The notes below the pieces were generated by a model. That model did not search any database, was not told the DNA's origin, and saw nothing but the letters and a program-made list of their open reading frames with translations. The position numbers and the translations under genes were made by a program. A stretch of DNA of 64,000 nt, from contig JAHDCC010000016.1 in NCBI GenBank assembly GCA_020630065.1, forward strand, positions 2,973 through 66,972, written 5' to 3'. Source of the DNA: Acidimicrobiales bacterium (GTDB lineage Bacteria; Actinomycetota; Acidimicrobiia; Acidimicrobiales; SZUA-35). This document shows positions 19,829-29,531 of the stretch, one piece after another (position 1 is the first letter of the stretch; each line of letters starts with the position of its first letter).

Positions 19829-19843
19829 TATCATATTATGATA
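19829..19843. promoter_or_regulatory. Perfect 15-bp palindrome, candidate GntR operator upstream of the ABC transporter operon
   Basis: TATCATA-T-TATGATA; closely similar to 10203..10217. Confidence 0.6.
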
Positions 19844-20108
19844 GCACCAACAAGCAGCAGCTGATCCTCTGGAAACGTCTCCGGCCGACAATCCGTCGAC
19901 ATTCACAAACAAAACAGGGCAGCTCACCGGCCATTCAGACCCTGCAAGCGACAATCGAAATTCAGCTTCAGGAGCGGGCAAACTCGCAATGGACATCCAT
20001 CCGAGCCCACCATCGACAAAAACACATCAAACTCAAAGAGAGCACTGACGAAATTAGTACTGAATACCTAACTAGCCGTGGATATAACGGCGGTTTACCC
20101 CGCTACCT

Positions 20109-20951
20109 CTACCCAGCTATCACATCAACCAAGAAACTCGGCAACGGCCGTTCATGAAAGAACCGCAACCGATTTGTCGAACGAGTGCAGGCCACATAAA
20201 ACCCAGCAGGACTCCGATCGAATATCTCAGCCGGTTCAACCACAACAACCGAATCGAACTCCAACCCCTTCGACTCATCAGGCGACAACACAACAAGGCC
20301 CGAACCCGAGCGGGCTAAAACAGAATCAAGCCGAGAACGCAGCCGGGTATCAAAACCAACCACAGCAACCGTGCCTTCACCCACCGCCGACAACTCAAGC
20401 TCAACCAGATCGACGATGCTCATCTGAGACGAAGAAACCGCGTCAGGCTGAAACCCAGACGACCTAATGGACTCAGCGGGTGACAGTCCAGGAGCGACCT
20501 CAGCCAAAACGGCCGCCGCTATGTCGTTAATCTCCGACGGCGAACGATAGTTGATCGATAGCCCAGCCTCAACGTAGTCCCCCATCGTGTCACCCAACAA
20601 TTCAGCCCACGGCTGAACCGGACCAGACGACCGCTGCGCCACATCACCAACAATCGTTATCGAGCCACCCTGGGTCCGCCGTTTTATCATCCGCCATTGC
20701 ATCGGCGAAAGTTCCTGCGCTTCATCAACAATCACGTGACCAAACCGCCAGAATTGTTGATCGCCCGCCAAATCAACAACGGTCGCACCCTCTTCGGTTA
20801 ACTGGTCGACCCGTTGCAGACCGAGTTCTGATTCATCGGTAACATCCTCACCACCTCGAGAAACACCGGTGTGCGACGTACCCATCTGGGCCGATTCCAA
20901 GTTATCTTCACCAAGATGAGCCAGCCGATCATCTGAAGTATCTTCAGCCAC
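20109..20951 (-). CDS. HelD-like (UvrD/helicase IV family) helicase, C-terminal half: Walker B and C-terminal motifs
   Basis: HVIVDEAQELSPMQWRMIKRR (motif II), GDVAQRS (motif III), SINYRSPSEI (IV), SPDESKGLEFDSVVVVEP (V), FYVACTRSTNRL (VI). GTG start overlaps the previous ORF's stop. Confidence 0.85.
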   Translation of the reverse strand: MAEDTSDDRLAHLGEDNLESAQMGTSHTGVSRGGEDVTDESELGLQRVDQLTEEGATVVDLAGDQQFWRFGHVIVDEAQELSPMQWRMIKRRTQGGSITIVGDVAQRSSGPVQPWAELLGDTMGDYVEAGLSINYRSPSEINDIAAAVLAEVAPGLSPAESIRSSGFQPDAVSSSQMSIVDLVELELSAVGEGTVAVVGFDTRLRSRLDSVLARSGSGLVVLSPDESKGLEFDSVVVVEPAEIFDRSPAGFYVACTRSTNRLRFFHERPLPSFLVDVIAG

Positions 20952-22551
20952 TCTCAGCCTCCCGTTTCTTCGCTAACATCGCCTGGAACTTAGGGTGAGG
21001 GGAAGGAGTCGGGTCAACGGATTCGTCCCATTCTTGTTCAGCTTGGTCATAGATAGTTTCAGACACACCTAGCTGCTCAGGAGTGACCACCTCAAACCCT
21101 TCAAGGTCGTCGTCAGAGACAAACTCACCCAAGTCCACACCTTCGTCTGAGCTGCTCGCAGTTTCGAACTCCGAAGCAGCATCTCGCTCAACCAGACGCT
21201 CGCTGTCGCCATCTTCACCCACCGATCCGACCAACAGGCTGAATGCCTCATCCAGCAACGGCACATCGACAACCGACCATCGCCGACGATCCAGCTCGAC
21301 CTCACCTGTTCTATCGCGAAACAGTAGCTCGGACTCACCCTCCGACAGTCCAGACTGACTCGCAGCTGCCCGCAACAAACTCTTGAACCCGTACAGGTCA
21401 TTCAAAAACTGTTCAGGGGTGAGCGGCGGCCAATGACGAAGCAAAAACGAACGCACGGTAGAAGAAGACGTAAAAGAATCTGTCGCATCGTCCCGATTAT
21501 CAAACGAAGGATGATAAACCTCCCCCAACAATTGCTCGTAGACAAGGTCAGCAAACACGCGGGCACCCGCATTGTGCGAACGGGCCCGCTGAGCCAACTC
21601 GAAAATCTGCACCAACCGTTGCACCGCCACCGTCACCCTCGTCGAACCATACCAAACCTCTAAATCAGCAGATGGGCGACGCTGCCTCGTCCGAACGGCA
21701 GCCGCCAAAAACCCTGCCATCCGAAGGTCACCCTTGAGCGCTTGCACCTCGGTGGAATCAACATAGCCTCGACGCACCCCAGGAAACAGCTCTGCTGGAG
21801 TTACCGACACCACGCCCGTCTCCCCCAACGACGGCAATACACCCTTTATATAGCTCAAGAAATGGGTGCTGGGCCCAATGAGCAGAACACCGGTATCTTC
21901 AAGTTCGGTGCGGTCGTTGTAGAGAAGATACGCCGCACGATGCAACGCCACCACCGTCTTACCGGTGCCTGGACCGCCCTGCACGATCAACGGACGCTTC
22001 GACGACGACCGAATAATTTTGTCTTGCTCGGCCTGGATCGTGGCTACCACCGAACGCATATGCCCCTGAGTAGGACCCGTAAGCGCCGCCATTAGGGCAG
22101 CCTCGCCTCGAAGCGTTTGCGCCTCGCCAGCTGACAACTCATTCGAAGCTAACAACTCGTCGGAATAGTCTTCCAACTTGTTACGAACCTCATCGGGGCC
22201 TTCATCGACATAGTGGAAGTGCCGGCGACGGGTGACCCCCATCCGGTCACCCGGAGTCGCCCGATAGAACGGCACAGCCACGTCTGCCCGCCAATCCACC
22301 AACAAAACATCGTCACCGTCGATTACACTCTGACGACCGATATACCATCGTTCGTCAGAATCATTGGTTGTGTGGCCAAACGCCAACGCGTCACCACGCT
22401 GCTCCAACTCGCGAACCCGTTTAGCGGCGTGCATCACACGCGCCGACAGCTGCCGCACCATAGCGGCCGCAATAGCTGCATCGGCCTCTGCGTCCTCGTC
22501 GACGAGATCCCTGATACCTTCCTCGGTGGCCTCTGCCGCCTCAGCCGCCAA
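20944..22551 (-). CDS. HelD-like helicase, N-terminal half: Walker A
   Basis: PLIVQGGPGTGKTVVALHRAAYLLY (motif I); lacks motifs II-VI, which are in the next ORF. Open frame with coiled-coil-like sequence continues upstream of 22551 to ~22690 without an obvious ATG/GTG/TTG, so the start is uncertain. Confidence 0.85.
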   Translation of the reverse strand: MAAEAAEATEEGIRDLVDEDAEADAAIAAAMVRQLSARVMHAAKRVRELEQRGDALAFGHTTNDSDERWYIGRQSVIDGDDVLLVDWRADVAVPFYRATPGDRMGVTRRRHFHYVDEGPDEVRNKLEDYSDELLASNELSAGEAQTLRGEAALMAALTGPTQGHMRSVVATIQAEQDKIIRSSSKRPLIVQGGPGTGKTVVALHRAAYLLYNDRTELEDTGVLLIGPSTHFLSYIKGVLPSLGETGVVSVTPAELFPGVRRGYVDSTEVQALKGDLRMAGFLAAAVRTRQRRPSADLEVWYGSTRVTVAVQRLVQIFELAQRARSHNAGARVFADLVYEQLLGEVYHPSFDNRDDATDSFTSSSTVRSFLLRHWPPLTPEQFLNDLYGFKSLLRAAASQSGLSEGESELLFRDRTGEVELDRRRWSVVDVPLLDEAFSLLVGSVGEDGDSERLVERDAASEFETASSSDEGVDLGEFVSDDDLEGFEVVTPEQLGVSETIYDQAEQEWDESVDPTPSPHPKFQAMLAKKREAESG

Positions 22552-22779
22552 CCGTTCAGCCTGCTTCCGGGCCCGAGCTAGATGCCGCGCGTGGGCGGCC
22601 TCGATAGCGCGCAGCTTCGACGTCTCATACCCAAAGTCGGTTGTTTCTACTGTTTCGTCGTCCGGTGGACTGCTGCTGAGATGTTCGATACTTACAGCAT
22701 CTCAGATCGTTGACCAACTTGCGATATGCGCAGGAAGAAAGACATCGCTAGAATCGATTCCAGCCCACAGGTATAAACC

Positions 22780-23625
22780 TTGTCACCTGTACCCAAAATC
22801 GTTGGCGGCGCCTTTAACCTCGCTGGTCTGGTCGCCCCCCAAAAAGCGGGACAGATCCTCGCCTCTATCTTCTTAACTCCCATTCCACGGATGCCAGCTT
22901 CGGAATGGCCAGCCGAACTACTCGCCGAGTCAAACACAACCATCATTGAGGTCGCCGGACATTCGGTACAAACTTGGAAATTTGGTGACAGCAAACACAA
23001 GGTCGTATTTTGTCACGGATGGGGAGGCTGCGGCGCAAATTCGCTAGCCATCCTGCCCAAACTGCTCGACGCTGGTTTCGAAGTCCACGCCTTTGATGGT
23101 CCAGCTCACGGGGACGGCAAACGACGCCCCACAAACCTCTTAGAGTTCGGCGAAGTTCTCACCAAACTCGTAGCTCAACACGGTCGATTTGACGCCGCTA
23201 TCGGTCACTCATTTGGTGGAGGCGCAATCGCATTAGCTCTGGGCCTAGGTTTCGACGTCGACCGAGCGGTTCTGATCGCCCCCATGATCGACTCAAAAGA
23301 AGCCACAGACTATTTCAACGACATGCTCGGCCTGAGCGAACGGCTTCGACCCCACGTTCACGAGGCTCTTCATCAGAGGTTCGCTGACAACATCGACGCC
23401 TGGGATTTGGCGAACTGGTCCAAACGGCATACCACCCCGGCCAGGATTTTCCATGACCCGAACGATCATCGGGTTCCCTACGACGCAGCCGTCCGTACCG
23501 CCGAGAATTGGGAGAATTGCACCATAACCCCGGTCGCCGACGTCGGTCACCACAAGATTTTGAAAGACCCAGCAGTTATCGACGACATTATCGACTTCGT
23601 AGCCACCGCTACGTCTCAACGATAA
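22780..23625 (+). CDS. Alpha/beta hydrolase
   Basis: VVFCHGWGGCGANSLAI, AAIGHSFGGGAIALAL (nucleophile elbow GHSFGG), HDPNDHRVPY, VGHHKIL. Confidence 0.85.
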   Translation: MSPVPKIVGGAFNLAGLVAPQKAGQILASIFLTPIPRMPASEWPAELLAESNTTIIEVAGHSVQTWKFGDSKHKVVFCHGWGGCGANSLAILPKLLDAGFEVHAFDGPAHGDGKRRPTNLLEFGEVLTKLVAQHGRFDAAIGHSFGGGAIALALGLGFDVDRAVLIAPMIDSKEATDYFNDMLGLSERLRPHVHEALHQRFADNIDAWDLANWSKRHTTPARIFHDPNDHRVPYDAAVRTAENWENCTITPVADVGHHKILKDPAVIDDIIDFVATATSQR

Positions 23626-23721
23626 GTTCCTATCTCGTTGACGGGCTAACGTAGCAACCTTTACACAAGTTATCCACAGAGCTGTTGCTCCAGTATCGCC
23701 GTATTAGCTCCGACAATAACG

Positions 23722-24135
23722 GTGATGGCTGTACGGGACTTCTTAGAAACCAAAAAGATTCGGCTCCCCCATGACAGCCAAGACGACGAGCCGCCAAACC
23801 TCCGATCGGCCGCCCGTTCTTGGCTCTTCTTGCCAGAACCACTAGATCGCCGCGAACGACCTCCCGCTTTGCGGCGGGCTCGGCTACTCACGTGGATTCT
23901 GATCGCGGTGATATTCGCCGGGCTTCCATCACTTGGACCGGAACGTTTCCTCGGCTCACTTAGTTGTCTATTTGTGTTTCTGCCAATGTCGCTTCTAATA
24001 GAACGTTTTGCCCCCTATCAGGCGGTAGACCGATGGCACGCGTTCGTTGCTTTACTCGCCAGCACAACCTTCGTTGTCCTATTACCTCCGACCCTGGCCC
24101 CTGCCGCCACCGCTAGCGCGTCTCGCTTGTGGTGA
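23722..24135 (+). CDS. Short membrane protein, likely detached N-terminal membrane segment of the following GGDEF-EAL protein
   Basis: Basic N-terminus then about 3 hydrophobic helices; stop overlaps the GTG start of 24129. Confidence 0.6.
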   Translation: MMAVRDFLETKKIRLPHDSQDDEPPNLRSAARSWLFLPEPLDRRERPPALRRARLLTWILIAVIFAGLPSLGPERFLGSLSCLFVFLPMSLLIERFAPYQAVDRWHAFVALLASTTFVVLLPPTLAPAATASASRLW

Positions 24136-26009
24136 ACTCCCGACACTTCGGCCGATTGAGATATCTACTCGTCGCCGTCGTCGCTGGTTCTTTCGCCGCT
24201 ATCGGTTCGATCCACGGCACGCCACATTGGGAACTGATAGCAGCCGGGGTGATGATAGTTCCGATTTCGGGAATCCAACTCGTCAGCTGGTACTCCCGAC
24301 AGATCGAATCTATCGCCAGCCGGATTCAACTAATCGCCACCTCATCCAACGCAGTGTTATGGGAATACAACCAGGAAACGATGCGATACGAAAATTTTGA
24401 GGGAGACGTTCAAAATCTGTTCGGTTGCTCGCCAAACAATCTAGGTACCATCTTCAACAACTCGTCAGATCTCTTTGACCTCATAGCAAGAACAAAGGTC
24501 GAAGAGAGCGAAACAGCGGTCATAAAACTCGGATGTCCTGGCAACCCACCTAGCTGGTTCCGATTTACCACCCTCGGCAAAGTAGCAGCGAACGGCGAAC
24601 GTTTCATCCAAGGATTTGCATTGGACGTCACCGAACTCGAAGGTTCCCGTCAGTCCCTACGGAAACGAACCGAGCGTGACAGCCTCACCGGGCTCCATAA
24701 CCGGGACGGCCTCGTAAGTTTCTTGGAGAAGTACGAGCCAGCCTACGATTCCGACGAAGCCCACCGATCAACAATTAGCACTGCCATCTTCATGATCGAC
24801 GTGGACCGATTCAAAGACATCAACGACACGCTGGGCCACCTGGTTGGCGACAAAGTAATCGTGGCCCTTGGCAACAGATTCTCTCGCCTAGCAAACGAGA
24901 CCTTATGTGTCGCCCGACTAGGTGGCGACGAATTCGCAATCGCCCTCCTAGCCGACGAAGCTTCGATCGAATCGAAAGCCTCATTGTTAGCTCAAAACCT
25001 TCTAGACCTCAGCCGAACCAACCTTGCTATCGACGAACTAGAACTTGCGACCTCGGTTTCGGTCGGCTACTCGATGAGCACAAAACTCGGGTGGGAAGAA
25101 CTATTGAAACAAGCCGACATCGCCATGTATGAGGCGAAAAGATCGGGCCAAGGTATCGGCGCTTTTTCCGAAACCAACCGGCTACTTAGCGGGACGCGGC
25201 TCGGTTTACAGGCTGAACTCGCCAACTGTCTAGAAGACCAAATCGAGTTGTGGTTTCAACCCATCATCGACGCCCAAACTCTCGAAGTTGCCAGCATTGA
25301 AGGACTCGCCCGCTGGGTCCGACCGGCAAACGAAATCGTGTTCCCTAACGAATTTCTCAACTTGATTGAGTCTGCTGGGCTGACTACAAGATTTGATCGT
25401 CACGTTCTTAACGCTGCCGCTCATGCCGCAGCCCAGCTCGACATTTTACAACAGCCGATTTCGGTGTCGGCCAATATTTCGGCCCGAAGTTTGTGGTCAA
25501 CCGACTTATCGAGACAGCTCCAATCATTAGCGGCCGTTGAGCGGTCGCATCTCACCATTGAGATAACCGAACAAGGGCTTCTGGACGACCATGTCCGCAT
25601 TGCACCCACGCTTACGACCTTCCGATTTCTTGGCTTTAAGCTCTCACTCGACGATTACGGAACCGGCGCGTCGTCACTTATTCGTCTACGAAACCTGCCC
25701 TTCACGCAGATCAAGATCGACCAGTCGTTCGTGAAAGGCATCTCTGAGGATGGGGCGGACCGAAGCATCGTACGTTCGTCCTTGGCACTGGCACGAGAAC
25801 TCGGGCTTCAGACCGTCGCTGAGGGAGTCGAAACCGCCCAACAGGCCGAACTGCTTATCGAATGGGGATGCGACCGACTGCAAGGTTTCTTCTTTGCCGA
25901 GGCGGTTCCCTTTGACGAACTTGACTTACAACGCCGCAGTCTTGACCCTCTCGTTTCTGGCGAAACCGGCCAGCCATCTAGCCTACTTAAGCCTCAGCAT
26001 CGGCCTTGA
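24129..26009 (+). CDS. GGDEF-EAL domain protein (c-di-GMP turnover)
   Basis: RDSLTGLHNRDGL...VARLGGDEFAIAL (GGDEF intact); IEGLARW (EAL variant EGL), EITEQGLLDD, LDDYGTGASSL, IKIDQSFVKG, TVAEGVET. Confidence 0.92.
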   Translation: MVNSRHFGRLRYLLVAVVAGSFAAIGSIHGTPHWELIAAGVMIVPISGIQLVSWYSRQIESIASRIQLIATSSNAVLWEYNQETMRYENFEGDVQNLFGCSPNNLGTIFNNSSDLFDLIARTKVEESETAVIKLGCPGNPPSWFRFTTLGKVAANGERFIQGFALDVTELEGSRQSLRKRTERDSLTGLHNRDGLVSFLEKYEPAYDSDEAHRSTISTAIFMIDVDRFKDINDTLGHLVGDKVIVALGNRFSRLANETLCVARLGGDEFAIALLADEASIESKASLLAQNLLDLSRTNLAIDELELATSVSVGYSMSTKLGWEELLKQADIAMYEAKRSGQGIGAFSETNRLLSGTRLGLQAELANCLEDQIELWFQPIIDAQTLEVASIEGLARWVRPANEIVFPNEFLNLIESAGLTTRFDRHVLNAAAHAAAQLDILQQPISVSANISARSLWSTDLSRQLQSLAAVERSHLTIEITEQGLLDDHVRIAPTLTTFRFLGFKLSLDDYGTGASSLIRLRNLPFTQIKIDQSFVKGISEDGADRSIVRSSLALARELGLQTVAEGVETAQQAELLIEWGCDRLQGFFFAEAVPFDELDLQRRSLDPLVSGETGQPSSLLKPQHRP

Positions 26010-26448
26010 TATAGCTGAGGGTTGCGTCAATCAGACCGGTCAGTTCTTGCAATCGTTTTGGATTCTTACCCGGCACCGAATTTTTGTCGAGCAATATGGG
26101 GGCGTCGACGTGTTCGATCAATTTGGTTGACGCTCCTCGGGTTTCTAGCTCGTAGGTCCAAACGGCGTCGAACTTTGAGTCATCTCCACCGACCCCGAAC
26201 TGAAAACGTTTCTCCGGTTCGTGAACTAGAACTTCGCAGTCCACTTCCCATTGAAAGAACCCGTTGTGGTTTGTGCCCCGAAACTTGGCGCCCCTTGCTG
26301 GGCCTGAAGCCCCATCAAGCCACTCGGTTTTCATTGTCTCCGGGCTAAATCGACCCATGTTTTCGATCGACCCGACCAGGTTCCACACCACAGAACGTGA
26401 CGCCTCTATCATTACCGATCCTGATGTTTTGGTTTGTTTTGCGTCCAT
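25987..26448 (-). CDS. SRPBCC family protein (polyketide cyclase/dehydratase-like)
   Basis: SVMIEASRSVVWNLVGSIENMGRFSPETMKTEWLDG...GPARGAKFRGTNH pattern typical of SRPBCC. Confidence 0.8.
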   Translation of the reverse strand: MDAKQTKTSGSVMIEASRSVVWNLVGSIENMGRFSPETMKTEWLDGASGPARGAKFRGTNHNGFFQWEVDCEVLVHEPEKRFQFGVGGDDSKFDAVWTYELETRGASTKLIEHVDAPILLDKNSVPGKNPKRLQELTGLIDATLSYIKADAEA

Positions 26449-26622
26449 TGGTATCTCCCAACTAGTTCATAACGTCTTGGAGCTACGTCGAATGGAATAT
26501 CGAGTTTTCGACCGTCTGAAACTAAATTGTCGGAAAGTAGATACCCGCTAACCATTTTGTTGAATGGCCAAGCGACGGACTGCATATGTGGGGCAACCCT
26601 AAGTGCGCTAGCCTTTACCAAT

Positions 26623-27840
26623 ATGAAGGTACGGTCACCGGAGCTAGTCGAAGCGGCGCAACTTTTGCGCCGCACTTCGATGCGTGTCGACCACTCGGCG
26701 GTCGAAGAACTCGCTGGACGCTCACGCGACGACATGCTCGACCAGGTATTAGTTCCATTTATCGACACTGAGCCTGTGCCAGAATCTGACGAAGCCGAAG
26801 AGGCCCTAATCTGGTGGGCCCGCAAAATGGTGGGCCCACAAAGCGGTATCCACGAACGGATGACCTTTTTCTGGCACAACATTTTGACGAGCCACCGGTA
26901 CGCCACCGGCAATCAGGCACTGGTTGCCCGCCAGCTCCAAACCCTACGTTCTAACGCTCTCGGCAACTTTCGTGACCTTCTTTTCTCGTTTGTGACCGAC
27001 GCGAACCTTCTTATTTACTTGAACGCCGACGCTTCCACGGCAGAGACCCCAAACGAAAACCTGTCCAGGGAAATTATGGAGCTTTTCAGTCTTGGTGTCG
27101 GCAACTACACCGAGGCCGACGTTAAAGCCGGGGCTTTAGCTATGGCGGGCTGGACGGTCGACCGGGACAACAATTGGACTGTCGAGTTTGTACGCGAACG
27201 AGCCCATAACGGCCCCGTCACCTACCTAGGTGAGGAACGGGTTTGGGACATGGACCAGGTAGTTGACCGCCTCGCCTACGATCCAATATCGGCGACCCGA
27301 ATCGCAGGCAAGATCTGGGACTACTTCATTGGGGTCGACCAAACCCCCGAACAACGCCGCGAACTCGGCACCTGGTGGATAACCCAAGATCTCGAAATCT
27401 TGCCGTTGCTCGAACGTGTTCTGCGTGACCCCGCTATGACCGGTCTCGAATATGCCCGTCCTCGTTCCGGGTTCGAGGCCTACGCCGCATTTGCGTCGGC
27501 AACGAACCTAACCCCAGACACCACTTGGCGTCCACGCCAGATGGGCCAAGCGTTATACGAGCCGCCTAATGTCGCCGGTTGGCCAAACGATCTTTGGCTG
27601 TCACCCGACTCGATGCTGCGGCGGCTTAACAACATTGGCTCCATCGACTATTCGAACGTCGACGGTGCGTTAGAAGCATCGGCCGACGACATCTTGGATC
27701 GATGCGGAATTTACGCTGCAGAACAAACAACTTTTGATGCGATTGAAAGCCCTCAACTAACCGACGATTTCAGCGACGAAGACATCGCAAATATTCGATG
27801 GCGAGTCGCTCTCGCATGTCCGGAGTTTCAACTCGTATGA
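26623..27840 (+). CDS. DUF1800 domain-containing protein
   Basis: MTFFWHNILTSH, ENLSREIMELFSLGVGNYTEADVKAGALAMAGWTV, LYEPPNVAGWPN are DUF1800 hallmarks. Start at 26623 inferred (ORF track 26527). Confidence 0.88.
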   Translation: MKVRSPELVEAAQLLRRTSMRVDHSAVEELAGRSRDDMLDQVLVPFIDTEPVPESDEAEEALIWWARKMVGPQSGIHERMTFFWHNILTSHRYATGNQALVARQLQTLRSNALGNFRDLLFSFVTDANLLIYLNADASTAETPNENLSREIMELFSLGVGNYTEADVKAGALAMAGWTVDRDNNWTVEFVRERAHNGPVTYLGEERVWDMDQVVDRLAYDPISATRIAGKIWDYFIGVDQTPEQRRELGTWWITQDLEILPLLERVLRDPAMTGLEYARPRSGFEAYAAFASATNLTPDTTWRPRQMGQALYEPPNVAGWPNDLWLSPDSMLRRLNNIGSIDYSNVDGALEASADDILDRCGIYAAEQTTFDAIESPQLTDDFSDEDIANIRWRVALACPEFQLV

Positions 27841-29435
27841 ATACACCCGACAATCGCCCCAACAGCCAAGAACCCCCTGACGGTAGCGAAGGCCACGAAG
27901 GCTGCTCTTGTCCTGCCCCTCAGCCAAATTCAGGCATCGACCCGTGGGCTCAGACCGCTCCTCCACCCGATCATCGAACTCGAACACCTACTGTTGCGCC
28001 CCCTGGCGCTGCGCCCACTCAGCCAAGTCCCAGGGTGCCGCCTCCACCAGCGAACGGGCCTGCGCGACGACCGGGGCTACCCAGCGAACCTCCACCCTCA
28101 TCGGCCCTGGCGGCCGGTGATGTTGCGCCACCCAACCCGGGACAACGGTCGCTTCCCGACCTGCTCGGAAAAGTAGAACCCATCACCAGACGCCGCTTCG
28201 TTCAAGGGCTTCTCATTACTGGAGTGGCTGGAGCCGGTATTGTTCTGGCTTCTAGCCCAACTGCGCGAGACGAAGCCTCAGGCGACCCTGAACCTGACGC
28301 AACCGGCCCTCGACAACAGAGTGGCCTAGCGGGCAAGGGACTTGAAGCGGCACCAGCCGATCAACGCATACTTGTTGTGTTAGAACTCGAAGGCGGCAAC
28401 GACGGATTATCGACGGTGGTTCCCCGAAATATTGGGTCCTATTACGATCTGCGTCCTGGGCTTGCTATTCCCGAAGAAGAACTCCTCGAGTTCGACACCG
28501 ACCTTGGATTAAACCCGAACCTCGTTCAGTTATCGAAACAACGCCTCACGTTGGTCGAAGGTGTTGGACCCGTGAACGGAAACTTGAGCCACTTTGAAAT
28601 GGTTCGACGATGGGAAGAGGGCGATGCGAGCGGCACCGGTAGTATTCGGTCCGGGTTTTTGGCTCGCCTGGTCGATGCGTTGGCTGACGGCTCACCGATG
28701 ACTGGCCTGTCGGTTTCGGGGCACACTCCAAGATTCACGGCGGCTCAAGGTTCTGTCTTGTCGCTCGAAAGTGCCAATCAGCTCGACAGCCTTACGAACA
28801 ACGACTGGATCTACCCGAGCTTCCGCAACGGTTTGCGGACGTTTGGGGGCGCGCCGCTAAACACCGAAGTAGCAGATTCGTTCTCACAGCTGTTCGCCAT
28901 TGGAGACAACCTCGATATCGACCTCGCCGAACTGAACGAAGAAGACCCAATGATCAAAGAGGGCGGCGATCTCGGACGGCAGCTACAAACAGCAGCCAAC
29001 CTTATTAAAGCCGACACCGGAGTGAAAGTTGTTCACGTTCAACTAACCGGTTTCGACACCCATCAAGATCACAAGTACCGGCATGGGGAGTTGATGAAAC
29101 AACTCGACGCAGCTGTCGCCGGATTCATAAACGAAATGGAACTTGCTGGTTTGGCTGACCGTGTGTTGGTGGCAACCACTAGCGAATTCGGGCGGCGAGT
29201 CAAGGAAAACAACAACGGACTCGACCATGGTTCGGCTTCGACCATGCTGCTTTCGGGTCCGATCAAGACTGGCCGCCTCGGTGAACCTTCACCACTAGAT
29301 AGTTTGGACGATGACGGCAACTTAAAGACGACGGTTTCGTTCGACCGTTACCTCGCCACTTTGGCCCAAACCTGGTTTGGCATCGAGGCTGCCGCTGTTC
29401 TCCCAAACAGCCCTGAACCGTTCGAGCTGTTTTAG
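27837..29435 (+). CDS. DUF1501 domain-containing protein with Tat-like signal
   Basis: TRRRFVQGLLITGVAGAG; VLELEGGNDGLSTVVP; VHVQLTGFDTHQDH; ATTSEFGRRVKENNNGLDHGSASTMLL. ATGA overlap with the DUF1800 gene. Confidence 0.9.
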   Translation: MNTPDNRPNSQEPPDGSEGHEGCSCPAPQPNSGIDPWAQTAPPPDHRTRTPTVAPPGAAPTQPSPRVPPPPANGPARRPGLPSEPPPSSALAAGDVAPPNPGQRSLPDLLGKVEPITRRRFVQGLLITGVAGAGIVLASSPTARDEASGDPEPDATGPRQQSGLAGKGLEAAPADQRILVVLELEGGNDGLSTVVPRNIGSYYDLRPGLAIPEEELLEFDTDLGLNPNLVQLSKQRLTLVEGVGPVNGNLSHFEMVRRWEEGDASGTGSIRSGFLARLVDALADGSPMTGLSVSGHTPRFTAAQGSVLSLESANQLDSLTNNDWIYPSFRNGLRTFGGAPLNTEVADSFSQLFAIGDNLDIDLAELNEEDPMIKEGGDLGRQLQTAANLIKADTGVKVVHVQLTGFDTHQDHKYRHGELMKQLDAAVAGFINEMELAGLADRVLVATTSEFGRRVKENNNGLDHGSASTMLLSGPIKTGRLGEPSPLDSLDDDGNLKTTVSFDRYLATLAQTWFGIEAAAVLPNSPEPFELF

Positions 29436-29531
29436 AGATCAGCCTGACTTGTCGGTCGCCTCGATAGATCGGACATGAAAAACAACCATCGACCGGGACG
29501 ATAGGTTCTCCCCACGGCTGAAACTAGGCTG

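Noticed and set aside
22364-22876. 170-aa plus-strand ORF opposite the helicase N-terminus
   Set aside because: Antisense to coding sequence and overlaps the start of the alpha/beta hydrolase; Ser/Ala/Arg-rich composition typical of a shadow ORF.
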